Position numbers and translations under genes: made by a program
NCBI GenBank assembly: GCA_946811695.1
Contig: OX328132.1
Span: 93,732,538 to 93,796,537, forward strand
Origin: Gonocerus acuteangulatus
Taxonomy: Eukaryota; Arthropoda; Insecta; Hemiptera; Coreidae
Length of the DNA stretch: 64,000 nucleotides
Reading direction: 5' to 3'
Notes under the pieces: model-generated
Told to the model about the DNA's origin: nothing
The model's input: the letters and a program-made list of their open reading frames with translations, nothing else
The model's database searches: none
In this document: piece after piece, positions 31,288 to 44,150 of the stretch
Layout of the letters: each line of letters begins with the position of its first letter
Numbering within the stretch: the stretch's first letter is position 1

Positions 31288-32413
31288 TTGAATATATGAA
31301 ATAAAAAATTAAAAAACACTATTTTACGGTATCATAGGTAAATCAATTCTTTAAAAGATCGGTTCATTAAAAGATAGGCCCTTAGAGATAAATTCTTTAA
31401 AAAGATCGGCCCTTGGAGATCGATTCTTTGAAAAGATCGGCCCTTGGAGATAGATTCAAAAAATTGATATATCGTGTTAAAAAAATCGATCTTTTAAAAG
31501 ATCAATTCAGATCAGCCATTATTAGCGTAGACCATCACTGACAGTGGTTTTCAGACGTGATGATTTTCAGGCATTGAAAATGTTCATTACTTTTAAGGAA
31601 TTTTTAACATCCTTATTGTTTTAACCTTTATGCCTGTGCGAAGGAAACTTGTTTATGATTTCGATCCGATGTTACAATCTAGAAGTGTAGATGAGAAATG
31701 TCGATGTTTAATAACTCATAGCTCTCGAAAAAACTGGTCATTAGATTTAGATCACACTTCTTTCATGTTTTGTTTTCTTCTTTAGAATTTAATTTTAAAC
31801 AGTGATGAAATACTAATCTGGAGTTGAGTTTCTACTGTATTTAAAAATGAACTTAAAAGAACACTTGTGTAAAAAGAGTAGGATCATTTAGGAGGAGCTA
31901 AAGAGAGATTGACATATACAGGGTATCCCAATTTAAATTGGCAAAACTTCAGGAGCGTATAGAGGACCAAAAAACTAAGAGAAAAAGTCCTTTAGAGATT
32001 TGCTTGTTTTTTCTTCTTTTTGGAGAAAATTGCAAAACAAAAAAAGAAACAAGTTTTCATTTTTGTACTTATTTATTTAAATTTTCAATGGAAAAAAATT
32101 GACATTGCGAATTTTTTCAAGAAACCACTTACTAAAATTCAATCTCTTGATGCTGATATTGTTTTTGTGAATGGTTTCTGTAACAGTAATGATTTAGAAG
32201 TGATGTGAGTGTTTGCGTGCCGATTCAGAAATAGAATAGTGCTTAATCGAAGAGTCTTTTTGTTAACTTTTAAAAGAATACGAGAGACTGAATGAAAAAT
32301 TTTATGTATTAAAATTCTTGGATCAAAATTTATTAATTATTATTTTTTAATACAAACACATTTAGCTATCTTTTCCATAGATTCATCTAGAATAATTTTG
32401 TTTTATATTTCTG

Positions 32414-32448
<35 letters not shown>

Positions 32449-32862
32449 TCAATAATATTATACATAAAATATCTACAAATAATTTGTTTATAATATTATG
32501 TAACCCCAATTAACTAAATCCTTATTTTGGCCATTTTAACTAGCTGGTTTACAATTTACATGTTGACCTTTGATTACACAGGCACACAAAATAAAAAAAG
32601 ATTTTCTGTTCCAAAAATACCATACATATATTCTTATATACTCGTATTTCGACACACTGAATCCGAACCCGGAGTCCATTTGACCCACGTCCATGTTCAG
32701 AGTCCACCAGCACGTCATGTTGCAGGGCATTTCAAGGCCAAATTTCAAATGAAGATGTTTAAGAAGAAATAACTAGCGAATGGTAAGTGGGTGGAAGATG
32801 CATAAATGAATGAGGTCATTGGATGGGTCAACGTAGTGTCAGGCTAGAGGAAAGAGCAAAAC
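31288..32862 (+). repeat. Array unit 2 (1575 bp)
   Basis: Near-identical to unit 3 and has the same frames at 31630, 32020-32208 and 32527-32772. It has AAAAAAATCGATC where the other units have AAAAAGATCGATC. Confidence 0.9.
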
Positions 32863-34436
32863 TTGAATATATGAAATAAAAAATTAAAAAACACTATTTT
32901 ACGGTATCATAGGTAAATCAATTCTTTAAAAGATCGGTTCATTAAAAGATAGGCCCTTAGAGATAAATTCTTTAAAAAGATCGGCCCTTGGAGATCGATT
33001 CTTTGAAAAGATCGGCCCTTGGAGATAGATTCAAAAAATTGATATATCGTGTTAAAAAGATCGATCTTTTAAAAGATCAATTCAGATCAGCCATTATTAG
33101 CGTAGACCATCACTGACAGTGGTTTTCAGACGTGATGATTTTCAGGCATTGAAAATGTTCATTACTTTTAAGGAATTTTTAACATCCTTATTGTTTTAAC
33201 CTTTATGCCTGTGCGAAGGAAACTTGTTTATGATTTCGATCCGATGTTACAATCTAGAAGTGTAGATGAGAAATGTCGATGTTTAATAACTCATAGCTCT
33301 CGAAAAAACTGGTCATTAGATTTAGATCACACTTCTTTCATGTTTTGTTTTCTTCTTTAGAATTTAATTTTAAACAGTGATGAAATACTAATCTGGAGTT
33401 GAGTTTCTACTGTATTTAAAAATGAACTTAAAAGAACACTTGTGTAAAAAGAGTAGGATCATTTAGGAGGAGCTAAAGAGAGATTGACATATACAGGGTA
33501 TCCCAATTTAAATTGGCAAAACTTCAGGAGCGTATAGAGGACCAAAAAACTAAGAGAAAAAGTCCTTTAGAGATTTGCTTGTTTTTTCTTCTTTTTGGAG
33601 AAAATTGCAAAACAAAAAAAGAAACAAGTTTTCATTTTTGTACTTATTTATTTAAATTTTCAATGGAAAAAAATTGACATTGCGAATTTTTTCAAGAAAC
33701 CACTTACTAAAATTCAATCTCTTGATGCTGATATTGTTTTTGTGAATGGTTTCTGTAACAGTAATGATTTAGAAGTGATGTGAGTGTTTGCGTGCCGATT
33801 CAGAAATAGAATAGTGCTTAATCGAAGAGTCTTTTTGTTAACTTTTAAAAGAATACGAGAGACTGAATGAAAAATTTTATGTATTAAAATTCTTGGATCA
33901 AAATTTATTAATTATTATTTTTTAATACAAACACATTTAGCTATCTTTTCCATAGATTCATCTAGAATAATTTTGTTTTATATTTCTGTTTTTTTTTTTT
34001 TTTTTTTGTTTTTTTTAAATTTTTAATAATATTATACATAAAATATCTACAAATAATTTGTTTATAATATTATGTAACCCCAATTAACTAAATCCTTATT
34101 TTGGCCATTTTAACTAGCTGGTTTACAATTTACATGTTGACCTTTGATTACACAGGCACACAAAATAAAAAAAGATTTTCTGTTCCAAAAATACCATACA
34201 TATATTCTTATATACTCGTATTTCGACACACTGAATCCGAACCCGGAGTCCATTTGACCCACGTCCATGTTCAGAGTCCACCAGCACGTCATGTTGCAGG
34301 GCATTTCAAGGCCAAATTTCAAATGAAGATGTTTAAGAAGAAATAACTAGCGAATGGTAAGTGGGTGGAAGATGAATAAATGAATGAGGTCATTGGATGG
34401 GTCAACGTAGTGTCAGGCTAGAGGAAAGAGCAAAAC
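32863..34436 (+). repeat. Array unit 3 (1574 bp)
   Basis: Distinguished by a G inside the T tract near 34008 followed by AAATTTTTAATAAT. Frames as in the other units (33595-33783, 34101-34346). Confidence 0.9.
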
Positions 34437-35561
34437 TTGAATATATGAAATAAAAAATTAAAAAACACTATTTTACGGTATCATAGGTAAATCAATTCTT
34501 TAAAAGATCGGTTCATTAAAAGATAGGCCCTTAGAGATAAATTCTTTAAAAAGATCGGCCCTTGGAGATCGATTCTTTGAAAAGATCGGCCCTTGGAGAT
34601 AGATTCAAAAAATTGATATATCGTGTTAAAAAGATCGATCTTTTAAAAGATCAATTCAGATCAGCCATTATTAGCGTAGACCATCACTGACAGTGGTTTT
34701 CAGACGTGATGATTTTCAGGCATTGAAAATGTTCATTACTTTTAAGGAATTTTTAACATCCTTATTGTTTTAACCTTTATGCCTGTGCGAAGGAAACTTG
34801 TTTATGATTTCGATCCGATGTTACAATCTAGAAGTGTAGATGAGAAATGTCGATGTTTAATAACTCATAGCTCTCGAAAAAACTGGTCATTAGATTTAGA
34901 TCACACTTCTTTCATGTTTTGTTTTCTTCTTTAGAATTTAATTTTAAACAGTGATGAAATACTAATCTGGAGTTGAGTTTCTACTGTATTTAAAAATGAA
35001 CTTAAAAGAACACTTGTGTAAAAAGAGTAGGATCATTTAGGAGGAGCTAAAGAGAGATTGACATATACAGGGTATCCCAATTTAAATTGGCAAAACTTCA
35101 GGAGCGTATAGAGGACCAAAAAACTAAGAGAAAAAGTCCTTTAGAGATTTGCTTGTTTTTTCTTCTTTTTGGAGAAAATTGCAAAACAAAAAAAGAAACA
35201 AGTTTTCATTTTTGTACTTATTTATTTAAATTTTCAATGGAAAAAAATTTACATTGCGAATTTTTTCAAGAAACCACTTACTAAAATTCAATCTCTTGAT
35301 GCTGATATTGTTTTTGTGAATGGTTTCTGTAACAGTAATGATTTAGAAGTGATGTGAGTGTTTGCGTGCCGATTCAGAAATAGAATAGTGCTTAATCGAA
35401 GAGTCTTTTTGTTAACTTTCAAAAGAATACGAGAGACTGAATGAAAAATTTTATGTATTAAAATTCTTGGATCAAAATTTATTAATTATTATTTTTTAAT
35501 ACAAACACATTTAGCTATCTTTTCCATAGATTCATCTAGAATAATTTTGTTTTATATTTCT

Positions 35562-35598
<37 letters not shown>

Positions 35599-36012
35599 TC
35601 AATAATATTATACATAAAATATCTACAAATAATTTGTTTATAATATTATGTAACCCCAATTAACTAAATCCTTATTTTGGCCATTTTAACTAGCTGGTTT
35701 ACAATTTACATGTTGACCTTTGATTACACAGGCACACAAAATAAAAAAAGATTTTCTGTTCCAAAAATACCATACATATATTCTTATATACTCGTATTTC
35801 GACACACTGAATCCGAACCCGGAGTCCATTTGACCCACGTCCATGTTCAGAGTCCACCAGCACGTCATGTTGCAGGGCATTTCAAGGCCAAATTTCAAAT
35901 GAAGATGTTTAAGAAGAAATAACTAGCGAATGGTAAGTGGGTGGAAGATGCATAAATGAATGAGGTCATTGGATGGGTCAACGTAGTGTCAGGCTAGAGG
36001 AAAGAGCAAAAC
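34437..36012 (+). repeat. Array unit 4 (1576 bp)
   Basis: A G-to-T change (TTTACATTGCG in place of TTGACATTGCG) opens a 65-codon frame at 35087-35284 that is closed in the others, showing that these frames are not under selection in that register. Confidence 0.9.
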
Positions 36013-37137
36013 TTGAATATATGAAATAAAAAATTAAAAAACACTATTTTACGGTATCATAGGTAAATCAATTCTTTAAAAGATCGGTTCATTAAAAGAT
36101 AGGCCCTTAGAGATAAATTCTTTAAAAAGATCGGCCCTTGGAGATCGATTCTTTGAAAAGATCGGCCCTTGGAGATAGATTCAAAAAATTGATATATCGT
36201 GTTAAAAAGATCGATCTTTTAAAAGATCAATTCAGATCAGCCATTATTAGCGTAGACCATCACTGACAGTGGTTTTCAGACGTGATGATTTTCAGGCATT
36301 GAAAATGTTCATTACTTTTAAGGAATTTTTAACATCCTTATTGTTTTAACCTTTATGCCTGTGCGAAGGAAACTTGTTTATGATTTCGATCCGATGTTAC
36401 AATCTAGAAGTGTAGATGAGAAATGTCGATGTTTAATAACTCATAGCTCTCGAAAAAACTGGTCATTAGATTTAGATCACACTTCTTTCATGTTTTGTTT
36501 TCTTCTTTAGAATTTAATTTTAAACAGTGATGAAATACTAATCTGGAGTTGAGTTTCTACTGTATTTAAAAATGAACTTAAAAGAACACTTGTGTAAAAA
36601 GAGTAGGATCATTTAGGAGGAGCTAAAGAGAGATTGACATATACAGGGTATCCCAATTTAAATTGGCAAAACTTCAGGAGCGTATAGAGGACCAAAAAAC
36701 TAAGAGAAAAAGTCCTTTAGAGATTTGCTTGTTTTTTCTTCTTTTTGGAGAAAATTGCAAAACAAAAAAAGAAACAAGTTTTCATTTTTGTACTTATTTA
36801 TTTAAATTTTCAATGGAAAAAAATTGACATTGCGAATTTTTTCAAGAAACCACTTACTAAAATTCAATCTCTTGATGCTGATATTGTTTTTGTGAATGGT
36901 TTCTGTAACAGTAATGATTTAGAAGTGATGTGAGTGTTTGCGTGCCGATTCAGAAATAGAATAGTGCTTAATCGAAGAGTCTTTTTGTTAACTTTTAAAA
37001 GAATACGAGAGACTGAATGAAAAATTTTATGTATTAAAATTCTTGGATCAAAATTTATTAATTATTATTTTTTAATACAAACACATTTAGCTATCTTTTC
37101 CATAGATTCATCTAGAATAATTTTGTTTTATATTTCT

Positions 37138-37172
<35 letters not shown>

Positions 37173-37589
37173 TCAATAATATTATACATAAAATATCTAC
37201 AAATAATTTGTTTATAATATTATGTAACCCCAATTAACTAAATCCTTATTTTGGCCATTTTAACTAGCTGGTTTACAATTTACATGTTGACCTTTGATTA
37301 CACAGGCACACAAAATAAAAAAAGATTTTCTGTTCCAAAAATACCATACATATATTCTTATATACTCGTATTTCGACACACTGAATCCGAACCCGGAGTC
37401 CATTTGACCCACGTCCATGTTCAGAGTCCACCAGCACGTCATGTTGCAGGGCATTTCAAGGCCAAATTTCAAATGAAGATGTTTAAGAAGAAATAACTAG
37501 CGAATGGTAAGTGGGTGGAAGATGCATAAATGAATGAGGTCATTGGATGGGTCAACGTAGTGTCAGGCTAGAGAAAAGAGCAAAACTTG
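36013..37589 (+). repeat. Array unit 5 (about 1574 bp)
   Basis: The last unit; homology ends in CAAAACTTG at 37589 where sequence turns to TTTAGGAGCTG. GAGAAAAGAG replaces GAGGAAAGAG close to its end. Confidence 0.9.
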
Positions 37590-38236
37590 TTTAGGAGCTG
37601 TACTTGAAGGTCCCTTTTGTGACTCGTAAGGAGTAAGGAATGAAGAGAGGGAAGTAATAGTCTATTGCTACCCTCCCTTCAATCCTTAAATTATTGGCTA
37701 GAATAGAAAACTTTCAGTAGAATGATTTAGAAGAATAAGGCGAGGAAGGTGTTAATGGTTAAAGCTGTCAAGTTGTAACAGATGAATGAACATGCTTTAC
37801 CTTTTTAAGTTAGTGACAGATATATTCCTCATCAGCTATGTTATTTCTAAGCACTAGTTTTGTTACTGTTGTTTATGTTTGTTACTGGTAATAGAATTTT
37901 TCATTTAGGGAGGTCTCAGAATGGATTGTGGAGCTTAATTTCAGTATATATTGAAAACACATATTCCTGAATAAACATTCTGCTCTTTCAGGGCATTATT
38001 ATATCCAAGGAATTTTAGTAATGGGTTTTAGAACATTGATTGACTACTTTATATGCCCCGTGTGTGTTTCTGAAGGAGTAAATTTTCAGCGGACTTGCTT
38101 CGGCTTGGAGCTTGCTGAATTGATCAAAAACGGGTTTTTCTTTTGTTACTCAATGATCATGAAATTGATATTTATAATAAGGTTTCAAGGGTAATGGCAT
38201 TCCCAAGTAATTAATAATAAAATAAGCTTAAATGTA
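37590..38236. other. Intron after the tandem array, nothing recognised
   Basis: AT-rich; CTCGTAAGGAGTAAGGAATG near 37623 looks like generic repeat debris. Confidence 0.35.
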
Positions 38237-39340
38237 TTACATGGAGAGATCATTGACCTTAGGGATTGTGAAGGTAGATTTAGTTGGGATTCAGTCTTGA
38301 TATCTTAATAAAACTACATTTTTTATAAGAAAATGTGTAGTTTTATGTATGCCAATGTTTTGGCTTGAAGTGAAGCCAGCTTTCATCAGGGATGTAAAAC
38401 ATGAAGGGCATATAATACTAATTTATATACAGAAGACATGAAAGGATCCATAGACTGATAAATATGGTAAATACATACGTAGACTGATAAATGTGTATCA
38501 TAGCTGTCTAGAGCATAAATTAAAGATAGATTAATACCTGTTTAAAACTTAAATGTGTAACTCAGGAATAGATATAAAATGAATAAGGGGGATTGGGTCT
38601 TTTAAAGTGGTGTATAAGTTTTTAGGTTTACTGTTTGTAGAAAGTCCTAGCTTTAGGTTGGGAAATGTGTTATGCAGGGATTTTGGGATTTTTTTGGGGA
38701 GATTTGGGATATATCGGAGCAACCTAAATTGGGGGCCTATAGTATCTTACTAGTGAGGGGGGGGGATTAAAAGAATTTATGAGATGGTTGATGATGTGTG
38801 TTGGAAATCCATGGCTTTAAGGATGTCAAGAAGTCGAGATTTATTGGCAAGGAGAAATTTGGTGTCTGTTAAGGTGAGGATTTGATTTATCTATTTCCTG
38901 GCAGTATTGAGTAGTTGGTGTGTGGGATGTGAGGACTGGTATTGAAAGAGTTGTCCAGAGTAGGTTGGTTCGGTATACCAATCAGGTGATATGGATTTCA
39001 TATAAGGAGTAAGTTTAGATATGCAAGGGAATTGTTTATTCGGTCTCAGTAGTGAATTTCAACCGGGGGTGTTAAGAATTAAAATCTTTTAGTATTTCAG
39101 TGATTTTATTTAAAATTAATTATAAGAAAGAGTTCGTCAACATATTTTTTAAGAAAGATTATATCGTTGGGAAATATAAGGAGGGTGTGGTTTAGGTCAT
39201 TATAGGTGATATTTGATAAGTCAGGAGCAAGGCCAGAAATTTGGTTGAAGTATTTTTCTTGAAATAGTAATAGGTATCCTGATTTGGAACAAAAATATAG
39301 GGATTTTATATGGGAGAGCCTGGATAGCTTGAAGTGTGGT
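38237..39340 (-). mobile_element. Penelope-like element: reverse transcriptase relic and terminal repeat
   Basis: On the minus strand a worn PLE reverse transcriptase can be read. YLLLFQEKYFNQISGLAPDL (39240-39190 region) corresponds to the QxxGxxMG block and is followed by LKKYVDELFLI, the RYVDD catalytic region with Asp-Glu replacing Asp-Asp. Farther on comes the proline-rich PTLDNSFN...HP block. Stops and frameshifts are many. The downstream end (38245-38390) is a PLE terminal repeat with a hammerhead-like motif. Confidence 0.7.
38354..38389 (-). ncRNA. Hammerhead-ribozyme-like motif 2 (degenerate)
   Basis: Minus strand: CTGATGA (38383-38389), stem II GGCTT/AAGCC, then AAAA in place of GAAA, then CATT. 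The core G is lost, so this copy is probably inactive. Confidence 0.5.
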
Positions 39341-39455
39341 TCTAGGGTTGTCCAATGTTTTTCAATAATTTCTAGGGTCTTATGTATGGGAATGGGTGAA
39401 GAGGGGCTGGGAATTACAGTTATAGATTTTAGAAAAATTAGTTTTTATTTTCTAG

Positions 39456-39666
39456 GACCATTAATGAACATTTGGAAAGATCATTGAAGAATGCTGAAGC
39501 ATCTTATCAGAAGATTGAACATGAATTAAACAATGCTCTTAAACAAATTAAGACATTAGAATATAATAAAAATGAGTTAAAAGCTGAGGCTGCTTTTTCC
39601 AAAAAAGAAACTCAGTCTGCAAATGAAAAACTAATGATGGTGGTCAAAGAAAAGGATACTCTAATG
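39456..39666 (+). CDS. cep135: cep135-like exon g (phase 2 in, 0 out)
   Basis: The acceptor is TTTTCTAG and the donor ATG/GTATAA. Seventy codons: TINEHLERSLKNAEASYQKI, then ALKQIKTLE and KEKDTLM. This block aligns well with the NEQLQRS...QIKILE...KEKDFL-type segment of CEP135, one of the best identity markers here. Confidence 0.9.
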
Positions 39667-40379
39667 GTATAATTTATCTTATCTATTTAATATTGAATAT
39701 TTATTTATAAAACTTGTTTAAATTGGAAATTTAAGAGTTCAAATCAGACTTTAATCCTAACCTAGAGAAATTTTAATCAATGGGTGATGTGATTAATGTA
39801 TTTGTTGATGATACTACTTCTATATTTTGGAATTGTAACTTTCTTTTGTGTGATTAAACGGGAGGAGCTATAAGTACCCCCTTAGTTGATGCTTGGTTTT
39901 CCCGGAAAGGTTGTTATAACTTCATTTTTGATATGATAAAAAACAAGCTAGAACTACCTATTTCAGTTCAGAGCATACTCCAGTTTTTTTTTTTAGTTAT
40001 TCATCAACATAAGAATTATTACTTTATTTACTATTACAGTGGATGATTACTTTGATTATTACTTTTTATAATTTAATTTATGGAAGGAAAAAGTATTGCA
40101 ACAGAAATCATAAAGTTACAACACTTTAATAATCTCTAGTTTGAGTTTGTTTTTTTTCTTCACAAATTTTATTTAATTTTTTAAATTAAATTTGAATTTT
40201 CTGATGTCCATTTTGCTGCAGGAGGAGTCTTTACACTTAAGGAGTTGTTAATTCTTCTGTCTCCTCAGTTTCGTGGGACAAAAACGTTTTTACATTTGGG
40301 CTTGTGTATTGATTGGCAAATAGGGCTTCAGAGGATAATTCTACTGAAGAACTTCCTGGCATTACAAATATTATAGTCT
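39667..40379. other. Intron, nothing recognised
   Basis: AT-rich with several T tracts. Confidence 0.4.
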
Positions 40380-40762
40380 TCTGGTATTGACCGTGTCACA
40401 AACTTCTTTGCCAACATTTCGTTAGTCATACTGCCAGCTTCCTTAGGGCTTAGTCTGAGAATGAGGATGTTCTTCTAGTTCTCCTGTATAAATACCTGTC
40501 TTTGTATTCCTCTGTGGGCGTAGTCTGCTTTTCCATGTCCCTGATTGGTTGGTTCCAGTCTTGTTTGATTCTGGTTGGTGGGTTCCATCAGGACTGTTGA
40601 TTGACAGAATTTCCTTTTTCCTTTTTTCCCTAGGTTTAATCACCGGATGCCATCATTTGCTGAGCTTGTACCCATCTTCTTTGTTAAAATTTTCCGGGCA
40701 TCTTACTATTTCTATGGCTTCCCTAATGATCCTTTCTCGGTAGTTTTCTATTTTTGCCAGAA
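40380..40762 (-). mobile_element. Penelope-like element: C-terminal end of endonuclease and terminal repeat
   Basis: The minus strand reads ENYRERIIREAIEIVRCPEN, then FNKEDGYKLSK and a stop, which is the C-terminus usual for PLE endonucleases (REAIEI...NREDGYxLS). A 66-codon frame (40443-40643) follows that belongs to the terminal repeat. At 40413-40450 a hammerhead-like motif is still visible but degenerate (CTAAGGA...GAAATGTTGG). Confidence 0.75.
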
Positions 40763-41745
40763 TTATTATTATCATCAAAGAAGTATTATCATTATTATTA
40801 TTACTATTATCATCACACAATAAAGGCTATTCATTCATCTTCTTAAATTATTCACTATTTTATTAATTAATTATAAATGAAAGAATGGAAAATTTTATGT
40901 CCAGATATGTGTTTTATTTTTTTCTAAAGGTCATTTCAAGGTCACTTCATATTCCGGACCGACCGCTGATACTGGCCATCCGAAACCCTGCATCGTACTC
41001 CCTCGTGTGCTGGCCATGACGGCATCCTGCCTTCATCCCAGAGCTCTGCCAGCAAACAAAAAGCCGTTTTCTGCCATTACCACGTGGAGGTGCCCTGGGT
41101 TCCGGCACACAAAAAATTGAATAAATGACGATATGGTCCAAATCATCTAAAGATCACTATGTATGTTTTTGAGGTCCCTGAGTCCAAACCCATAGTTTGT
41201 TGTGACTCCCATTGCCTCCCAGAAAATGAATTTTTACTGAATTTTTCCAGATTTTTTTCTCTATTTGACCTTCAAATGACCTCTATGAAAAGGCATAAGG
41301 TCAAAGAAACTGCGGATTCGGACTTGGGGACCCTAAAAACATACAGATGAAGTTTTTCAGATTTGTTCTACAGTTTTTTCTCTATGTGACCTTCAAATGA
41401 CCTTGAATCTGATGTGATAAAAGTTAACCAACCCTCTCATCGTAATCAGCGACCCCAAAAACCCTATAAGGACCATACAGCCCCGAGTGTTTTTTTTTAG
41501 ATCAAAAGTTGACCTGTGTTATCCCCACATCTTCATCATGGTAATTTTCATGATAATCAACCATTAAGGAAGAAAATGTTTTTAATTTGATAAAATTAAA
41601 TAAAAAACAAAAAAAAAAAAAAAACAAGTGTTTTATTCAAAATCATTCATCTAAACTCCAGTTATATTATTTTTTATTTGAAACAATTGAGAAACATTGC
41701 AAGTATTGATTGCTGTGTTACAATGCCATCTTCATTTTGTTCTAG
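40763..41745. other. Intron with an unclassified GC-richer repeat
   Basis: 40925-41500 has repeated phrases (CTCTATTTGACCTTCAAATGACCT at 41260 and CTCTATGTGACCTTCAAATGACCTT at 41380) about 120 bp apart, so an old tandem or dispersed repeat. No frame of interest. Confidence 0.4.
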
Positions 41746-41864
41746 GAGAAACTAGATGCTCAAGCTGTGGAATTAAGTAAACTAGAACGAGAACATAGAC
41801 AGAAATTATGCTTGGTTAATATGCTTGAACAAAAAATTTCTAGATTAAATCATCAAGCTCTAAG
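41746..41864 (+). CDS. cep135: cep135-like exon h (phase 0 in, 2 out)
   Basis: The acceptor is TGTTCTAG and the donor AAG/GTATAA. Encodes EKLDAQAVELSKLEREHRQK, then LVNMLEQKISRLNHQALR, continuing the coiled coil in register with exon g. Confidence 0.9.
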
Positions 41865-42668
41865 GTATAACAACTTAATATTTGTTTATTTCCTTAACCT
41901 TTGTCCTACTGCGTTTAAGGCTCACCGTGCTCCCAGAACGTTTGACTAGTACGGTATTCGCCCGTTCTCTCAAATTATCAAGTGGCTGGTTTGTAGTAGG
42001 GTTCAAACTATCTCACTGGGTATCTGGGATACTCATGCAGTTAAAAATCATATACCTCTATAATATCCTCTCCTCTGAACACTTGAAGTCAGCTTTAGGA
42101 TTGCCTTTCATTTATTTACCTACACCTTTTCTTATTTATTTAAAATAACTTGATCACAAATTATTTAGCTTAAGGATTAATTTTAAAATAAGTATTCATA
42201 ATATGTCATTGTAATTTATTTTAATTTGCTTTCATTAATATAAATTACTTTGTAATTTCTTTATTCTTTTAAAGTAAAGCCCCATCTAACTCTCAATGGA
42301 CATTATTTTATGTTTTAGTATTTTGTAATTTTTAATACGACTTTACACAATTTACTTTTTTCTTTGTTTTTAATCAGAAAAGAGAAAAAACATTATTTTA
42401 CAGAAAAAAAATCTATTTGTTGTAAATTTGTAATAATAAATAAACATTTAAACTGGGAATTCCCATTATTTTTTCTCCAGTAAAGTTAACACATTTTTTA
42501 ATATACCTCATTTAATTTTACCATCCATATGTTTTCACCACTGTTCTGTGAACTAAAGTTTTACATTTTTTAATATGAAACACAAAACTGTGTATATGTT
42601 ACGTAACTGTAAGTCATATTTTTTTATATTTAGAAGTGACATTTTAATTACTATTAATACTTCCTCAG
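41865..42668. other. Intron, nothing recognised
   Basis: A short GC-richer patch at 41890-42060 is followed by AT-rich sequence. Confidence 0.4.
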
Positions 42669-42770
42669 GTGCACTAATGAAGAAAATAGAGCTGTGAAAG
42701 AAATAGCTAACTTTAAAAAAGAGCTTGCTGTATGTACACAAGAAAGAATGAAACTCAAAGAAGAAAACAG
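42669..42770 (+). CDS. cep135: cep135-like exon i (phase 2 in, 2 out)
   Basis: The acceptor is TTCCTCAG and the donor ACAG/GTGATT. Thirty-four codons, CTNEENRAVKEIANFKKELA onward to LKEENR. Confidence 0.88.
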
Positions 42771-42851
42771 GTGATTCAAATTTTCTTTAAAGATTCTATA
42801 TTTATGAAATTCTCTCAAATATATATTTATACAATTTTGTTTTCCATTCAG

Positions 42852-43005
42852 AGCACTTCAATCTGATATTGAATCATTAGTAAAGGATTGTGAGCTACGA
42901 AGTCATCAAAATGAAACTTATAAAAAAGAAATAGTGAAATTAAAAGAACAACTTCAAAATTATGTTGAGGAGGTTCGACGTGTTGAGCAAATTTTAGAAG
43001 CGAAG
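42852..43005 (+). CDS. cep135: cep135-like exon j (phase 2 in, 0 out)
   Basis: The acceptor is TCCATTCAG and the donor AAG/GTAATT; an 81-bp intron separates it from exon i. Encodes ALQSDIESLVKDCELRSHQN, then EQLQNYVEEVRRVEQILEAK, matching the block ending in YxxEVxRxExLxxAK in CEP135. Confidence 0.92.
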
Positions 43006-43232
43006 GTAATTTTAAGTTCCTAAGTTGTAAGCGAACAGAGCAAACATGACAAAGGGACTCCAAAACATTTACTGACTTTCAAATATTTTCTTTCTACAAA
43101 TTTGTTACGTCATTTTTGGATGTTTGATAGTCTTTAATGTAGGAAAATTCAATAATAACTAAGCAATCAGGAATTAGTTGGGATTCGGCTAAGGAAACAT
43201 CAATACAATTTTTGTAAAAAATCTGTATTAAG

Positions 43233-43266
43233 GACGTTTCAGCTACTCATTGGTAGCCTTCGTCAG
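43233..43266 (-). ncRNA. Hammerhead-ribozyme-like motif 3
   Basis: Minus strand: CTGACGA, stem II GGCTAC/GTAGCT (one mismatch at the base), GAAA, CGTC. Both core boxes are intact. Confidence 0.6.
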
Positions 43267-43580
43267 CTAAAATGGCAAAAAACAAAAACAAAAAAAAAAC
43301 GGAATTAATAAAAAGAAAAAGTCCGTCACGCAGGAGCTGCATAACTAAGCACTTTCCTCAGAATTCGGGTAGTGTAAACTGCTTTCCAGAACAATTTGCT
43401 TAAAATATCCTACACAAATAAAATAAAACACGAATAGTTCTCTTTTAATTTTGTAATGAGTAACTGTTCAATTATTAATTTGCTTCCAGAGTTATGTTTA
43501 CACATGGTACCTACTAAGCTACTTAATAAATGCAAAAAACCTACGTCTGGCGGACTCATTCTATTGAAATATATTACAAA

Positions 43581-44140
43581 GTAAACCCCCCTTTCCGATT
43601 AACCAATTTAGCTCCGTTTTACAACACTTCTTTCTCATGAGTTACCCATGACGTATACCGCGTTTTGTTACAATACAGCAGAAATTACGACCGGTATGAG
43701 TATATTAGTAATTTTGGTCCGGAGTAAACCCCCTCCCCTCCTAATGAACCGATTTAGTTTATTTTTACAACACCTTTTTACCTGTAGATTACCACTACGA
43801 ATATCGAGTTTCGTCGAAATATAACAAAAATCACGGCTGGTAGTGGCGAATTGGTATTGTGGGTCCGAAGTAAACCCCCCCTCCTAATGAACCGATTTAG
43901 TTTATTTTTACATCTCTCTTTTCTCTCTATATTACCACTACGAATACCAAGTTTCGTTGAAATATAACAAATATTACGGCTGGCATGGTCAAATTAGTGT
44001 TTTGGGTTCGGGGTAAACCCCCCCCTTCCGGTTGACCGATTTTGGTGGTTAACGAACTTGTTCAATTGTTTGCTAATTGAATGCTGTATACCAAGTTTCG
44101 TGATGAAAAAACAAAAACTCTGGCCGCTAGCGTGTTAACA

Positions 44141-44150
<10 letters not shown>
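43581..44150 (+). repeat. Degenerate tandem repeat, about 145-bp units
   Basis: GTAAACCCCC recurs at 43581, 43734, 43870 and 44013, each followed by ATGAACCGATTTAG-like, TACCACTACGAAT-like and AAGTTTCGT-GAAATATAAC-like phrases. Four diverged units. Confidence 0.8.

Larger units (their letters stand above)
29681..37589 (+). repeat. Five-unit tandem array of a 1.575-kb repeat
   Basis: Units start at TTGAATATATGAAATAAAAA: 29681, 31288, 32863, 34437 and 36013, giving lengths of 1607, 1575, 1574, 1576 and 1574. The units differ at only a handful of bases plus T-tract length (unit 3 interrupts the T tract; unit 4 has a G-to-T change at the 62-codon frame). Unit 1 is longer by one GATC-rich subrepeat. 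The array sits in a single intron of the cep135-like gene. Such identity means recent amplification or ongoing homogenisation; assembly artefact is the alternative. No transposase or RT can be read in the unit. Confidence 0.97.

Noticed and set aside
30444..37496. Repeated 62-, 81- and 70-codon frames in the tandem array as five copies of real genes
   Set aside because: They recur because the DNA repeats; unit 4 carries a base change that alters an overlapping frame, and no start, domain or conservation evidence supports translation. Kept only as a finding to test.
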